Assembly: GCF_014705705.1 (NCBI RefSeq)
Contig: NZ_JACXLD010000007.1
Span: 62,001 to 126,000 of the forward strand
DNA length: 64,000 bases
From: Spongiibacter pelagi
Lineage (GTDB): Bacteria > Pseudomonadota > Gammaproteobacteria > Pseudomonadales > Spongiibacteraceae
Direction of reading: 5' to 3'
Below are positions 18,950 through 27,797 of the stretch, in pieces; position 1 is the first letter of the stretch; every line of letters starts with the position of its first letter. The position numbers and the translations under genes are program-made. Under the pieces are notes generated by a model. That model worked only from the letters and a program-made list of their open reading frames with translations. It made no database searches and had not been told where the DNA came from.

Positions 18950-19608
18950 ATTGGCCGCCGTTTTTGTTGGGCTTCCCACGCTTGCCAAGCGGTTTCGGCG
19001 TGGCTTTGTTGGCTGGTCACAATAAGGCAGATTAGCAAAGCCGCGATGCAATAACTGCCACTGAGTAACATCACCTCGCCATCGCTGAGCAATTTGATAT
19101 AGGCCACCAAAATACTAATGGCGTAGACCTCGACCATGCTCCAGTGCTGAAAAAAGTGGAGCGCTTTGAGCTGTTGTGGAAACGATGGGGGGAGCGTTTT
19201 TTCGCTCCCTAATTGCCATGAGGTGCGAATGCTCAATAATAGATGGCAAAGTGGCGCCAACAGCGAACAGAGTAATACCAGCATGGCCAACAGCGGAAAG
19301 CCGACTTGCCAGAGCGTCCAAACGCCCTCCCAAAGCGTGTTGGTGCCGTGCTGTCCAATCAATTCAAATTCCATAATCGGCAAGCTGATGGCGGGGAAAA
19401 ATAAAATCAGCCCGGCAATCGCGGCAGCGAGGCCGGGATAGCGGTGTAATGATTTAACGGCCACCCCTTCAAGGCGAGCGCCACAGCGCGGGCAGCGGGC
19501 GCGCTGGTGCTCAGACAATACGGCTGTCTGCAACAATTGGTCGCAATCTTGGCAGGCCACCCAGTGTGATGCGGCGGGCGGAGTGATGTCTGAGGGTGAA
19601 TGGCTCAT
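18946..19608 (-). CDS. LetA/PqiA-like membrane protein, first half
   Basis: A 220-residue protein with an N-terminal zinc ribbon (CQDCD and CPRCG at about residues 19-42) and four membrane segments, one PqiA domain. Its stop overlaps the next gene's start. The intact frame, own ribosome site and overlap argue for a genuine two-gene arrangement, as in pseudomonads, rather than a frameshift of a fused letA. It starts 30 bases after the cardiolipin synthase stop, so the two are probably co-transcribed. Confidence 0.9.
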   Translation of the reverse strand: MSHSPSDITPPAASHWVACQDCDQLLQTAVLSEHQRARCPRCGARLEGVAVKSLHRYPGLAAAIAGLILFFPAISLPIMEFELIGQHGTNTLWEGVWTLWQVGFPLLAMLVLLCSLLAPLCHLLLSIRTSWQLGSEKTLPPSFPQQLKALHFFQHWSMVEVYAISILVAYIKLLSDGEVMLLSGSYCIAALLICLIVTSQQSHAETAWQAWEAQQKRRPI

Positions 19609-19638
19609 ATTGGCGCTTATTTTATGTCAGCCGCAAAA

Positions 19639-21105
19639 CTATTGCAGGGGGGCGAATAAATAGGCGCAGCGACTTAATAGTCGCCGTGGGAAAGACCAGC
19701 GGTCGACCTCCTTTTGCAACAATTGCCGGCAGTGTTTGAAGTCTTCCAATAACATGCTCTCTACACGCTGGGCGGTGTCGCGGTCGTGAATCACAGCGGT
19801 AATTTCAAAATTGAGCCGGAGTGAACGATTGTCTAAATTGGCGGTGCCAATACTGCTGATATCGTCGTCGACCAATAGCACTTTCTGGTGCAGAAACCCT
19901 TGCTGGTAATAATAAAACTGCACACCTTGGGGCAAGGTCTCGCGGATAGCGGAAAAGGAGGAGAGCTTGATGATGAGCTTATCCGGCTTTTCCGGCAGCA
20001 TAATGCGCACATCCACGCCGCGCATGGCGGCCAGTTGCAAGGCGTGAACAATAGACGCATCGGGTACAAAATAAGGGCTGACAATCCACAGGCGTTCCCG
20101 AGCCTGACTGATCATATTCAGAAAAAACAGGGCGCAGGCTTCAAGGCTGTCGGCTGGGCCGCTGGATAAAATCAAACAGTTCTGGCTGGTTTCTTTCGTG
20201 GCGTGTGGCCGCCAATTCAGCGCAGGTAAGTTTTCTCGCGCCCAATACCAATCTTCTAAAAAAGCCAATTGCACGGCTTGTACGACCGGGCCGCGCATTT
20301 CCAAGCCGGTATCTCGCCAAGGGCTGAGCACCGGATGTTTATGGCAGTATTCATCGCCGATATTCATGCCGCCAATAGTGCAGACCTCGCCGTCTACGAC
20401 TAGGATTTTGCGGTGATTGCGAAAGTTGAGCTGAAAGCGGTTGCCGGTGCCTTTGGTGCTGTTAAAGGCATGAATATGAATGCCCGCTTGTTGCAAATCG
20501 GCAATATATTGGCCGTCCAACTTGATACTGCCGATTTCGTCATACAGAAAGTAGATAGCCACGCCTTCGGCAACTTTGGCTTTGAGTAATTCGGCCAAAC
20601 GCTGACCAATGTGATCGTTGCGTAGAATATAAAATTCGAGCAGAACGTACTGCTTTGCGCTGCTGATTTGCGCAAACATTCTGGCGAAAGCCATCTCGCC
20701 ATTGATCAGTAACTCGGCGTTGTTTCCGCAACAAAAAGGGAGATTGGCCAATCTGGAAAGCGCCACTAAACGATCTTCGTTATTGCTGTTCTCCGCAGGA
20801 AAATCGAGATATTTAGTGTTGAGTTGATCGGCAATCTGCAAAATTTCGCTGGGGTCGCCGCGTTTGGCAATGGCGTAGCCGCGAAATTTACGGCGTCCGA
20901 AGACCCAATACAGGGGCACAAATACCGGGGGGAAACCAATGAGTACAATCGCCCACGCTACCGCCCCTTGAGCGGTGCGCGCTTTCATAATGGCTTCCAG
21001 AGCCGACAGAATCCCCAGCGCCGCAATGATTGCGGCGAGCGCAGTCGCAAGCCAAGCTTTGTGGCTGGCGGCAAACTCAATAAGGGCGCTGTAAATTTCA
21101 GTCAT
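19639..21105 (-). CDS. clsA: Cardiolipin synthase ClsA
   Basis: A 488-residue phospholipase-D-superfamily enzyme (E. coli ClsA has 486) that condenses two phosphatidylglycerols to cardiolipin at the inner membrane. Two N-terminal hydrophobic segments form the PLDc_N anchor (ATALAAIIAALGILSALEAI; GAVAWAIVLIGFPPVFVPLY). The two HKD motifs are HRKILVVDG and HQKVLLVDDD, each followed by IG-A/G-N. It heads the minus-strand block ahead of letA and letB, which puts a phospholipid synthase next to an intermembrane phospholipid transporter. Confidence 0.95.
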   Translation of the reverse strand: MTEIYSALIEFAASHKAWLATALAAIIAALGILSALEAIMKARTAQGAVAWAIVLIGFPPVFVPLYWVFGRRKFRGYAIAKRGDPSEILQIADQLNTKYLDFPAENSNNEDRLVALSRLANLPFCCGNNAELLINGEMAFARMFAQISSAKQYVLLEFYILRNDHIGQRLAELLKAKVAEGVAIYFLYDEIGSIKLDGQYIADLQQAGIHIHAFNSTKGTGNRFQLNFRNHRKILVVDGEVCTIGGMNIGDEYCHKHPVLSPWRDTGLEMRGPVVQAVQLAFLEDWYWARENLPALNWRPHATKETSQNCLILSSGPADSLEACALFFLNMISQARERLWIVSPYFVPDASIVHALQLAAMRGVDVRIMLPEKPDKLIIKLSSFSAIRETLPQGVQFYYYQQGFLHQKVLLVDDDISSIGTANLDNRSLRLNFEITAVIHDRDTAQRVESMLLEDFKHCRQLLQKEVDRWSFPRRLLSRCAYLFAPLQ

Positions 21106-21194
21106 CTTGTCGGACGATTTCTCGCGGTTGGATTACCGAGTTTAATGAGGCTTTATCTTGAGTATAAATAAATCCGCAATGGGATGAATACGCG

Positions 21195-21650
21195 ATGACA
21201 CGAGTTTTTGAAACCCCTTTCGCCTTGCTGGAGGCGGTGGGTGAAACCCTTGGGCACAGCGACTGGCTGGAAATTGACCAGCAGCGCATTAATACCTTTG
21301 CCGATGCCACCGGCGATCATCAGTGGATTCACGTTGATCCAGAACGGGCCAAAGACGGGCCGTTTGGTGCCTGCATTGCCCACGGTTATCTGACCCTGTC
21401 CTTGGTCAATTTGTTTCTGCCGCAGATTATTGATGTGCAGGGGATCAGCATGGGCGTGAATGTTGGCTGCGAGAAAATTCGCTTTCCCGCGCCAGTACCG
21501 GTGGGCTCCAAAATTCGCGGTCGGGGTGAATTAATCTCCGCCGAGGAGATGAAGGGCGGTGTGCAGTCAGTGGTGCGGGTGACGGTTGAGATCGAGGGCA
21601 GTGAGCGTCCGGCGTGTGTGGTAGATACGATTAGCCGCTACTTTCCCTAA
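21195..21650 (+). CDS. MaoC family (R)-specific enoyl-CoA hydratase/dehydratase
   Basis: A 151-residue single hot-dog-fold protein with the hydratase-2 motif FADATGDHQWIHVDPERA, in which Asp and His are catalytic, and the following GPFGACIAHGYLTLSL. Such enzymes hydrate trans-2-enoyl-CoA, often to supply (R)-3-hydroxyacyl-CoA, but the substrate here is unknown. GGGATGA lies ahead of the ATG. Its stop codon abuts the hairpin element at 21651. It is divergent from clsA. Confidence 0.9.
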   Translation: MTRVFETPFALLEAVGETLGHSDWLEIDQQRINTFADATGDHQWIHVDPERAKDGPFGACIAHGYLTLSLVNLFLPQIIDVQGISMGVNVGCEKIRFPAPVPVGSKIRGRGELISAEEMKGGVQSVVRVTVEIEGSERPACVVDTISRYFP

Positions 21651-21813
21651 GGAGCCTCTAATTAATTACTGCGCTTGCAATCTTGGCCATCGGCGGTGCT
21701 CGAAATGCTCATTTATTCGCATATACCAACAGTAGGCGCTTTAGGCGAATTCCGCGTTCTCCGCTCCGGCGACGACCAATCTTGCTGCGCTCGTTACATT
21801 AATTAGAGGCTCC
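21651..21813. repeat. 163-bp imperfect hairpin element with perfect 16-bp terminal inverted repeats (MITE-like)
   Basis: GGAGCCTCTAATTAAT at 21651-21666 is repeated exactly as its reverse complement at 21798-21813. Just inside, GCGCTTGCAATCTTGG (21671-21686) pairs imperfectly with CCAATCTTGCTGCGC (21776-21790), so most of the unit can fold into one long stem. It has no coding potential and starts at the base after the maoC stop. The structure suggests a non-autonomous mobile or repeated palindromic element; it could also serve as the maoC terminator. Copy number cannot be judged from one window. Confidence 0.75.
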
Positions 21814-21869
21814 TGAAGCAGTTTTTTGGGTTTGTAATCGACTGAACTGCTAAACTGCGGGTCTGTTTT

Positions 21870-22166
21870 ATGGACTCACTTATGCCGCCGTTTTTTTATC
21901 GTTTAATCCAAGCTTGGGCGCTCGCCAATCTGGGCTTTATTCTGTATTGCCTGATCTTCCCTGTCTCTTTGTTTGGCGCCAGCTACGCTTGGCACAGCGC
22001 CCAGATTTTGATGCTGGTGCAGGCGCTGGTGTCGATGGCCATGTATTACTCCGCGCGACAAACCCTGCTGAAGCGGGAGATAGGTTTTAAAACTTTACCC
22101 GCCACCTTAGTCAGTTATTTGCTGTGGTTGGGTATGGTTCGTTTCTGGTTATTCACCGGCCTTTGA
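21870..22166 (+). CDS. Small membrane protein of unknown function
   Basis: A 98-residue protein with three hydrophobic segments (about residues 15-35, 43-60 and 78-95) and a positively charged loop (SARQTLLKREIGFK) between the last two. I do not recognise a family. An in-frame ATG at 21882 would shorten it by four residues and no clear ribosome site distinguishes the two. It stands alone between the hairpin element and the helicase gene. Confidence 0.65.
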   Translation: MDSLMPPFFYRLIQAWALANLGFILYCLIFPVSLFGASYAWHSAQILMLVQALVSMAMYYSARQTLLKREIGFKTLPATLVSYLLWLGMVRFWLFTGL

Positions 22167-22232
22167 TTGCTGCGCCGCTGCGGCTCGTAATTAATGCCTT
22201 AGCGGGTAGCTGTGAAGCGCGCCACAATCCGT

Positions 22233-22238
22233 TATAAT
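22233..22238 (+). promoter_or_regulatory. Candidate -10 box for the DEAD-box helicase gene
   Basis: A consensus TATAAT lies 81 bases upstream of the helicase ATG. The -35 region (around TGTGAA at 22211) is poor, so the call is tentative. The transcript would have a leader of about 75 bases, common for cold-shock helicase genes. Confidence 0.4.
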
Positions 22239-22318
22239 TGTGCCCATTCCCGCCTGCTATCGCGTTTTACTGAGCATTTCGTTGCTGGCGCAACTCTTTT
22301 TCCCACGGTATCCCCCCT

Positions 22319-24121
22319 ATGAGTACTGATATTCCCTCCCCGGATCGCTTTGCGGATTTGGGCCTCCCCGACGTTTTGGTCAACGCGGTGGAAGCACTGG
22401 GTTACGAAACCCCTTCGCCGATTCAGCAAGCCACCATTCCACTGATCCTGGAAGGGCGTGATGTCTTGGGCCAAGCCCAGACCGGTACCGGTAAAACCGC
22501 CGCGTTTGCCTTGCCGCTGCTGGCGCGTATCGATCTGAATCAGCGTCATCCTCAGGCACTGGTACTGGCGCCAACTCGCGAGCTGGCAATTCAGGTCGCC
22601 GAGGCCATGCACAGCTATGGCAAGCAAATGAAGGGCCTCAAGGTTTTGTCGGTCTATGGTGGTCAGGGCTATCGCGAGCAGATTCAAGGCCTGAAAAACG
22701 GAGTGCAGGTGATTGTCGGAACCCCCGGCCGCATCATGGACCATATGCGTCGCGGCACCCTGAAGCTGGACGGTTTAACCCATTTGGTACTCGACGAAGC
22801 CGATGAAATGCTGCGCATGGGTTTTATTGACGATGTGGAATGGATTCTTTCGCACATTCCCGAACAGCGTCAGGTTTCGCTGTTTTCCGCGACTATGCCG
22901 CCGGCAATTCGTCGCATCGCCAACACCTATTTGAAGCGTCCTGAGCAGGTGACTATCGAGGCTAAAACCACCACGGCGGTGACCATTCGTCAGCGTTTTT
23001 GGTTTGCCAAGGGGATGCCAAAACAGGAAGCGCTGAGCCGTATTCTGGAGGCGGAAAGCTGCGATGGTGTGATTGTGTTTGTGCGCACCAAGCAATCCAC
23101 CCAAGAGCTGGCCGAGTTTTTACAACGTCGCCAATTCCGTGTGGCAGCCTTGAATGGCGATATTGCTCAGGCTGAGCGCGAGCGCACCGTTGATCGTCTT
23201 AAAGCCGGCAAACTGGATATTCTGGTGGCGACCGATGTGGTTGCTCGTGGTTTGGACGTGGAGCGCATCAGCCACGTTATTAACTACGATATTCCCCACG
23301 ACACTGAAGCCTATGTGCACCGTATTGGTCGTACGGGTCGTGCCGGCCGTGAGGGCGATGCGATTCTGTTTGTCGCCCCTCGTGAGCGCCGTATGTTGCA
23401 GAGCATTGAGCGCGCCACTCGCCAGCCAATTGAAGAAATGGCCTTGCCCTCGGTTGATCGTATCAATCAGATTCGCAAACAGCGTTTTCTTGAGCGTTTG
23501 GAAGGCGGCTTGAACAATAATCGCAATGTCATGTTCCGCGAATTGCTGGCGGAATACGCCGAGCAAAATGAACTTGATCCATTGGATTTGGCTGCGGCCT
23601 TGGCGGCGATGGTACAGGGCGATGTGCCGCTGCTATTGAAAGAAGTGGATGTGCCCGCACCGAAAATGCGCCGTGAAAAATCTGAATCAGGCGGCAGTCC
23701 TGTTCGCGGTTCGGATGTCGGTATGGAGCGTTATCGAATCGAAGTTGGCCGCAATCACAAAGTGGGTGTGGGCAATATCGTGGGCGCCATTGCCAATGAA
23801 GGTAATATCGACAGCGAGTTTATTGGCCGCATTCAACTGTTTGATGATTTCAGCCTCGTTGATCTGCCCGAGGGTATGCCGCCAGAAGTGCTAGAAGCCT
23901 TGCAAAACCCGCGTGTGGCTGGTCAGCGCCTGCGTATGACCCGTGCAGACGACAATATGGAAATTCCCGCTGGAAGGCCCGCCCGCCCCCCGCGCAAACG
24001 CGCGGCGAATAAAGCCGATGGTGCTGAGCCGGTGAAAAAGCGCAGCAAGCCGAAAAAAGCGAATGGCGGTACGGGTAAAAAGGCACCGACCAAGCCTCAT
24101 CGAGGTAAAACCAAACCTTAG
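22319..24121 (+). CDS. deaD: ATP-dependent DEAD-box RNA helicase DeaD/CsdA
   Basis: A 600-residue RNA helicase used in ribosome assembly and RNA decay, especially in the cold. The Q motif (FADLGLPDVLVNAVEALGYETPSPIQ), Walker A AQTGTGKT (53-60), PTRELAIQV, DEAD, SAT and the C-terminal helicase motifs ARGLD and HRIGRTGRAGR are all intact. A DbpA-type RNA-binding domain follows at about 475-550 (YRIEVGRNHKVGVGNIVGAI, IGRIQLFDDFSLVDLP), then a Lys/Arg-rich tail of about 50 residues that probably binds RNA without sequence preference. No clear Shine-Dalgarno precedes the ATG. Confidence 0.96.
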   Translation: MSTDIPSPDRFADLGLPDVLVNAVEALGYETPSPIQQATIPLILEGRDVLGQAQTGTGKTAAFALPLLARIDLNQRHPQALVLAPTRELAIQVAEAMHSYGKQMKGLKVLSVYGGQGYREQIQGLKNGVQVIVGTPGRIMDHMRRGTLKLDGLTHLVLDEADEMLRMGFIDDVEWILSHIPEQRQVSLFSATMPPAIRRIANTYLKRPEQVTIEAKTTTAVTIRQRFWFAKGMPKQEALSRILEAESCDGVIVFVRTKQSTQELAEFLQRRQFRVAALNGDIAQAERERTVDRLKAGKLDILVATDVVARGLDVERISHVINYDIPHDTEAYVHRIGRTGRAGREGDAILFVAPRERRMLQSIERATRQPIEEMALPSVDRINQIRKQRFLERLEGGLNNNRNVMFRELLAEYAEQNELDPLDLAAALAAMVQGDVPLLLKEVDVPAPKMRREKSESGGSPVRGSDVGMERYRIEVGRNHKVGVGNIVGAIANEGNIDSEFIGRIQLFDDFSLVDLPEGMPPEVLEALQNPRVAGQRLRMTRADDNMEIPAGRPARPPRKRAANKADGAEPVKKRSKPKKANGGTGKKAPTKPHRGKTKP

Positions 24122-24270
24122 TGAGGGCGGCGGGCCCCTTGAGCGCACTGGACTGCGTTGCCACTCTCACCAAGGGCAACCAGCCTTGGTATTCAAGTGA
24201 CGCCTTGCCATTGCGCTCAAAAGCGCCCGCTGAGAGTAAAGTGGTTTCTAGATTTTGTTTGGTTTTAAAA

Positions 24271-24306
24271 AAGGCAGAGTAAACTAAGGGTACTCTGCCT
24301 TTTTTA
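24271..24306 (+). terminator. Intrinsic terminator after deaD
   Basis: AAGGCAGAGTA (24271-24281) and TACTCTGCCTT (24291-24301) form an 11-bp stem with a nine-base loop, followed by T residues to 24305. It lies 150 bases after deaD and just 14 before the chromate transporter start. The intervening 150 bases hold further short inverted repeats, such as TTGAGCGCA (24139) with TGCGCTCAA (24212). Confidence 0.85.
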
Positions 24307-24319
24307 TATTCTGCGTTTT

Positions 24320-25474
24320 ATGTTGCTGAATTTATTTCTTCACTATCTGCTTCTGGGTTGCCTGTGTTTTGGTGGCCCTGCCGCACACATCGCTTACTTC
24401 AGGCGTTTCTTCGTTGAGCAAAAACACTGGTTGAGTCACGAAGATTTTGCCCGTCATCTCGCGCTCTGCCAATTCCTTCCCGGTCCCGCCTCCAGTCAGT
24501 TAGGATTTTTGATTGCGCTGCAACGCGGTGGTTTGGCTGGGGCAATTTTAGGTTTTATTGGTTTTACACTGCCCTCGGCGGTGTTGATGTATTTCCTCGC
24601 TACTTCTGGCGAACTCTGGCAGCAGGCGTCCGGTTTGCTTGCGGGTTTGAAATTGCTGGCTGCAGTGGTGGTCGCGGATGCGATCTGGGCGATGAGTAAG
24701 CAGTTTTGCGTGAAGTCGGCGAATCGGCTGGCCATGATTCTGGCCACGCTGGCCTTACTGCTTTATCCCGCTGCCTGGATGCAAATTGCGGTGCTAATTA
24801 CCGCAGCCGCTTGGGCTTGGTTTTCTACCGCAAAAAACAAGGTGGAAGCATCGACAATTCCCACTAGCTCGGTGCCTTTAAAGTTGGGTAAACATGCCCG
24901 CACTTATTTGCTGCTGTTCTTGGTATTGCTAGTGCTCAGTGTGCTGCTGTCAGTTAATGGGCAGGCGAATCTTTTTGCTCAGTTTTATCAAAGCGGCAGT
25001 ATGGTGTTTGGTGGTGGCCATGTGGTGCTGCCCTTGCTGCAAACCCAGTTTTCCTCTGTATTAGCGACCGATGAAGTGTTATTGGGTTATGCGGCGGCGC
25101 AGGCTGTACCGGGACCAATGTTCACGCTGGCCACTTACCTCGGCGCGACCTTGGATTCTGTGTCACCCATCACCGGCGCGATATTGGCGACATTGGGAAT
25201 CTTTTTGCCCGGATTTTTGTTGGTGCTGGGCTTAAGTGGATTGTGGGTGGCACTTTCTGAACACGTTCGTTTGCGACAAGTTATTGCGATGGTCAATGCG
25301 GTGGCAGTGGGCTTTTTGCTCGCCGCGTGGCTGGGCATGATTGTTCCGGCCATGCCCGGCGACTGGCTCTCAATATGTATTGCAGTGTTGGGCTTTATTG
25401 CTCTGCGTTGGGCACGGCTGCCGATACTGGTTTTGATTCTGGTCTGTGGCGGTTATGGTTATCTTTGGCTCTAA
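24320..25474 (+). CDS. Chromate transporter, CHR (ChrA) family
   Basis: A 384-residue inner-membrane protein built from two CHR domains. The N-terminal domain shows CFGGPAAHIAYFRRFFVE and FLPGPASSQLG; the C-terminal one shows MVFGGGHVVLPLLQ and QAVPGPMFTLATYLG. Long-chain CHR proteins export chromate, often with sulfate as the physiological analogue. No ChrB regulator is nearby, so the physiological substrate stays open. A loop of charged residues near 170-190 separates the halves. It is followed after 18 bases by the SDR gene, probably on one transcript. Confidence 0.9.
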   Translation: MLLNLFLHYLLLGCLCFGGPAAHIAYFRRFFVEQKHWLSHEDFARHLALCQFLPGPASSQLGFLIALQRGGLAGAILGFIGFTLPSAVLMYFLATSGELWQQASGLLAGLKLLAAVVVADAIWAMSKQFCVKSANRLAMILATLALLLYPAAWMQIAVLITAAAWAWFSTAKNKVEASTIPTSSVPLKLGKHARTYLLLFLVLLVLSVLLSVNGQANLFAQFYQSGSMVFGGGHVVLPLLQTQFSSVLATDEVLLGYAAAQAVPGPMFTLATYLGATLDSVSPITGAILATLGIFLPGFLLVLGLSGLWVALSEHVRLRQVIAMVNAVAVGFLLAAWLGMIVPAMPGDWLSICIAVLGFIALRWARLPILVLILVCGGYGYLWL

Positions 25475-25492
25475 AAATAATGGAGAACAAGA

Positions 25493-26287
25493 GTGAAAAT
25501 TGAGAATAAAACCATTTGGATCACCGGTGCCAGCTCCGGGATCGGCTTGGAGTTAAGTCAGCAATTGGCGGCCAAAGGTTCGCGCATTGTTTTATCGGCT
25601 CGTCGTAAAGATGCTCTTGAAGAGATTGCTAAATCACTGCCCGGTGGTTTGGAGCGTCATTCGGTAGTGCCACTGGATCTGGCGGATTACGAGCATTTGG
25701 CGGAGAAGGTGCAAGCTGTACTGCCCGAGATTGGACCAGTAGATATCTTGATTAATAACGGCGGAATCTCTCAGCGCTCTTTGTTTGTGGATACCGATCT
25801 TGCGGTCTACAAGCAGCTTATGGATGTGAATTACTTTGGTACGGTGGCGATGACCAAAGCGCTTTTACCCAGCTTATTGACGCAGCGCGGGATGGTGGTG
25901 AGTATCAGCAGTGTGGCGGGAAAAATGGGCTCAAAACTGCGTACCGGGTATTCGGGAGCGAAGTATGCGGTGGTGGGTTTTATGGATTGCCTGCGCGCCG
26001 AGCTTGCCGCTTCTGGGGTGAAATGCCTGACAATTTGTCCGGGTTCTATTCAAACCAATATCGCTATTAATGCGCTTAATGCTCAGGGTGAAGCCCAGCA
26101 AAAAAATGACGATTCCATCATCAACGGAATGTCTGTCAGCGAGTGTGTTGAGCAAATGATTAAGGCGATTGAGAAAGAGCGCGATGAAGTGGTCATCGGC
26201 AAGGGTATTAGCGGCATGGGGCCGACGATCAAGCGCTTCTTTCCCGGCGTTTACAATCGGCTGGCAGCAAAAATGGAATACCGCTAA
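25493..26287 (+). CDS. SDR family NAD(P)-dependent oxidoreductase
   Basis: A 264-residue classical short-chain dehydrogenase. The cofactor motif is TGASSGIG at about residues 11-18, with NNGG near 90, the catalytic Ser in SISSVAG and YSGAK as the YxxxK pair. GTG start with GGAGAACAAGA upstream. The DHRS7-like type acts on lipid or steroid alcohols in other organisms, but no substrate can be assigned here. Confidence 0.92.
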   Translation: MKIENKTIWITGASSGIGLELSQQLAAKGSRIVLSARRKDALEEIAKSLPGGLERHSVVPLDLADYEHLAEKVQAVLPEIGPVDILINNGGISQRSLFVDTDLAVYKQLMDVNYFGTVAMTKALLPSLLTQRGMVVSISSVAGKMGSKLRTGYSGAKYAVVGFMDCLRAELAASGVKCLTICPGSIQTNIAINALNAQGEAQQKNDDSIINGMSVSECVEQMIKAIEKERDEVVIGKGISGMGPTIKRFFPGVYNRLAAKMEYR

Positions 26288-26314
26288 ATCATTTTTCTCA
26301 GGGGTTTTCTTATG

Positions 26315-26752
26315 TCAGGGGCCATTAAGCATAACGCGGGTGGCCAACTGAATTTCTCTAAGAAAACCGCTCAAGGCAATAATCAAACACCCCATCGCCA
26401 GCACAAACAGGCCGACCACCACCACGCCGCTCGACCACTGAGCAATGGCGCTGATAAACAATACTGCAATCACCACACAGACGAGCAGGGCGCTGGTAGT
26501 GGCAAAGCCAATCGCCCGATGAACGACTCGGCCGCGTTTGGTCAGCACCGCCAGCTCCTGATGAATCACCTTGGCTTTTTCTTCGCTCACACTTTCCAAG
26601 CGGGCATGAAGTAGCCGAGAGCGGTCGATAATCCGCGCTAAGCGATTGGTGAGAACGTTAAGCATGGCACCAATACCGGCCAATAAAAAAACCGGGGCAA
26701 CGGCTTGCTGAATTGCATGGCTGATGGTGAGAACGGCGATACCACTATTCAT
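26315..26752 (-). CDS. DUF2721 domain-containing membrane protein
   Basis: A 145-residue protein with a first hydrophobic segment (AVAPVFLLAGIGAMLNVLTNRLARI), a charged helical stretch with RLARIIDRSR typical of DUF2721, and two more membrane segments around 80-135. Function is unknown. It follows hupE on the same strand with 19 bases between them and probably shares its transcript. Confidence 0.85.
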   Translation of the reverse strand: MNSGIAVLTISHAIQQAVAPVFLLAGIGAMLNVLTNRLARIIDRSRLLHARLESVSEEKAKVIHQELAVLTKRGRVVHRAIGFATTSALLVCVVIAVLFISAIAQWSSGVVVVGLFVLAMGCLIIALSGFLREIQLATRVMLNGP

Positions 26753-26771
26753 TTTTTTACCTACCGAAAAA

Positions 26772-27797
26772 TTACATCAATTCAGCCGCGAGGCTGATGC
26801 CGCGATCGAGACACCAGTATACTGAGACTGAGCCCATGGCATAAATAATGAGCAAACGGGCGTATTTATAAAAGCCGGTGGAAAGCCGATTCAGTACAAA
26901 CAGTATCAGCGCTAGGCTGGCGACAAATAATAACTGGCCAATCTCAATGCCGATATTAAAGGATAATAGGGCCGGCAAAATATCATTTTTAGGTAAGCCT
27001 AATTCACTTAATACCCCAGCAAATCCCAAGCCGTGAATGAGACCGAAACAGGCAGCGACTGGCCATTGATAACGTTGTAAGAAAGAGGCTTGTTGCGCTT
27101 TGTGAACGCTAAGCTCCACGGCCAAGATGAGGATGGTGACGGCGATACCAAACTCAATCAACGCCGACCACTGGGGCAGAATATTTAGGCTGACCAGTGC
27201 GAGGGTAATACTGTGGCCCACGGTAAATGCGGTGACCGTTTTAAGCAGGGTTTTTACATTGCCTGCTAGGAGTAATAAGCCCGCGACAAAAAATAAATGG
27301 TCGATCCCTATCAAAATATGCTCAACACCCAACTCGGCATATTGCATGACCAGTCTTTCGCTCTCGGCGGTAACTGGAAATTGGTATGTCGTATTGTCGG
27401 CGGTGAGCAGGCTTTGTTTTTCAGGAAAGTTCAGGCTGGTATAGCGAACGAGTGCCGCAGTTCGGCTGGCAATAAGATCCTCAATACGCAGTGTTTCCCC
27501 CGCTAGCCCCTTGTCACAGCTAAGCAGCCAACGCCACTCCATGGCGGTGCCCACGGCAGTTAAATCCGGTTCATTAAGCTGGCAATCCAAAGGAAAAACC
27601 GGTTTGGGTTGTACGGCGGCATTTGCCGGAGTGCGCCATAACACTTGGTATTTATGGTGCTGCGTCTCGGTAATTTCTAATAATGAAGGAGCCAGCTTAT
27701 GGGCGTAACTGAGGTTACTGCACAGCAGTATGCCCAGAAATAACAAAGCGATTTTAATGGCCGAAAAACGCAATAGTCGAAAATTTTTAAGTTTCAT
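26772..27797 (-). CDS. HupE/UreJ family membrane protein
   Basis: A 341-residue protein with a cleavable-looking N-terminal signal (ALLFLGILLCSNLSYA), a periplasmic domain of about 120 residues and a C-terminal HupE/UreJ_2 region of six membrane segments. Conserved histidine motifs IGIDHLFF, TVGHSITLAL and GLIHGLGFAGVL resemble metal-permease signatures. HupE itself imports nickel for hydrogenase, but no hydrogenase or urease genes are in view, so the metal is unknown. It overlaps the upstream PPIase gene by one base (TGATG). Confidence 0.88.
   Translation of the reverse strand: MKLKNFRLLRFSAIKIALLFLGILLCSNLSYAHKLAPSLLEITETQHHKYQVLWRTPANAAVQPKPVFPLDCQLNEPDLTAVGTAMEWRWLLSCDKGLAGETLRIEDLIASRTAALVRYTSLNFPEKQSLLTADNTTYQFPVTAESERLVMQYAELGVEHILIGIDHLFFVAGLLLLAGNVKTLLKTVTAFTVGHSITLALVSLNILPQWSALIEFGIAVTILILAVELSVHKAQQASFLQRYQWPVAACFGLIHGLGFAGVLSELGLPKNDILPALLSFNIGIEIGQLLFVASLALILFVLNRLSTGFYKYARLLIIYAMGSVSVYWCLDRGISLAAELM

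Noticed and set aside
18946-19051. Frameshifted or broken letA
   Set aside because: Both halves have a zinc ribbon, intact frames and an ATGA overlap, and the two-gene form occurs in pseudomonads.
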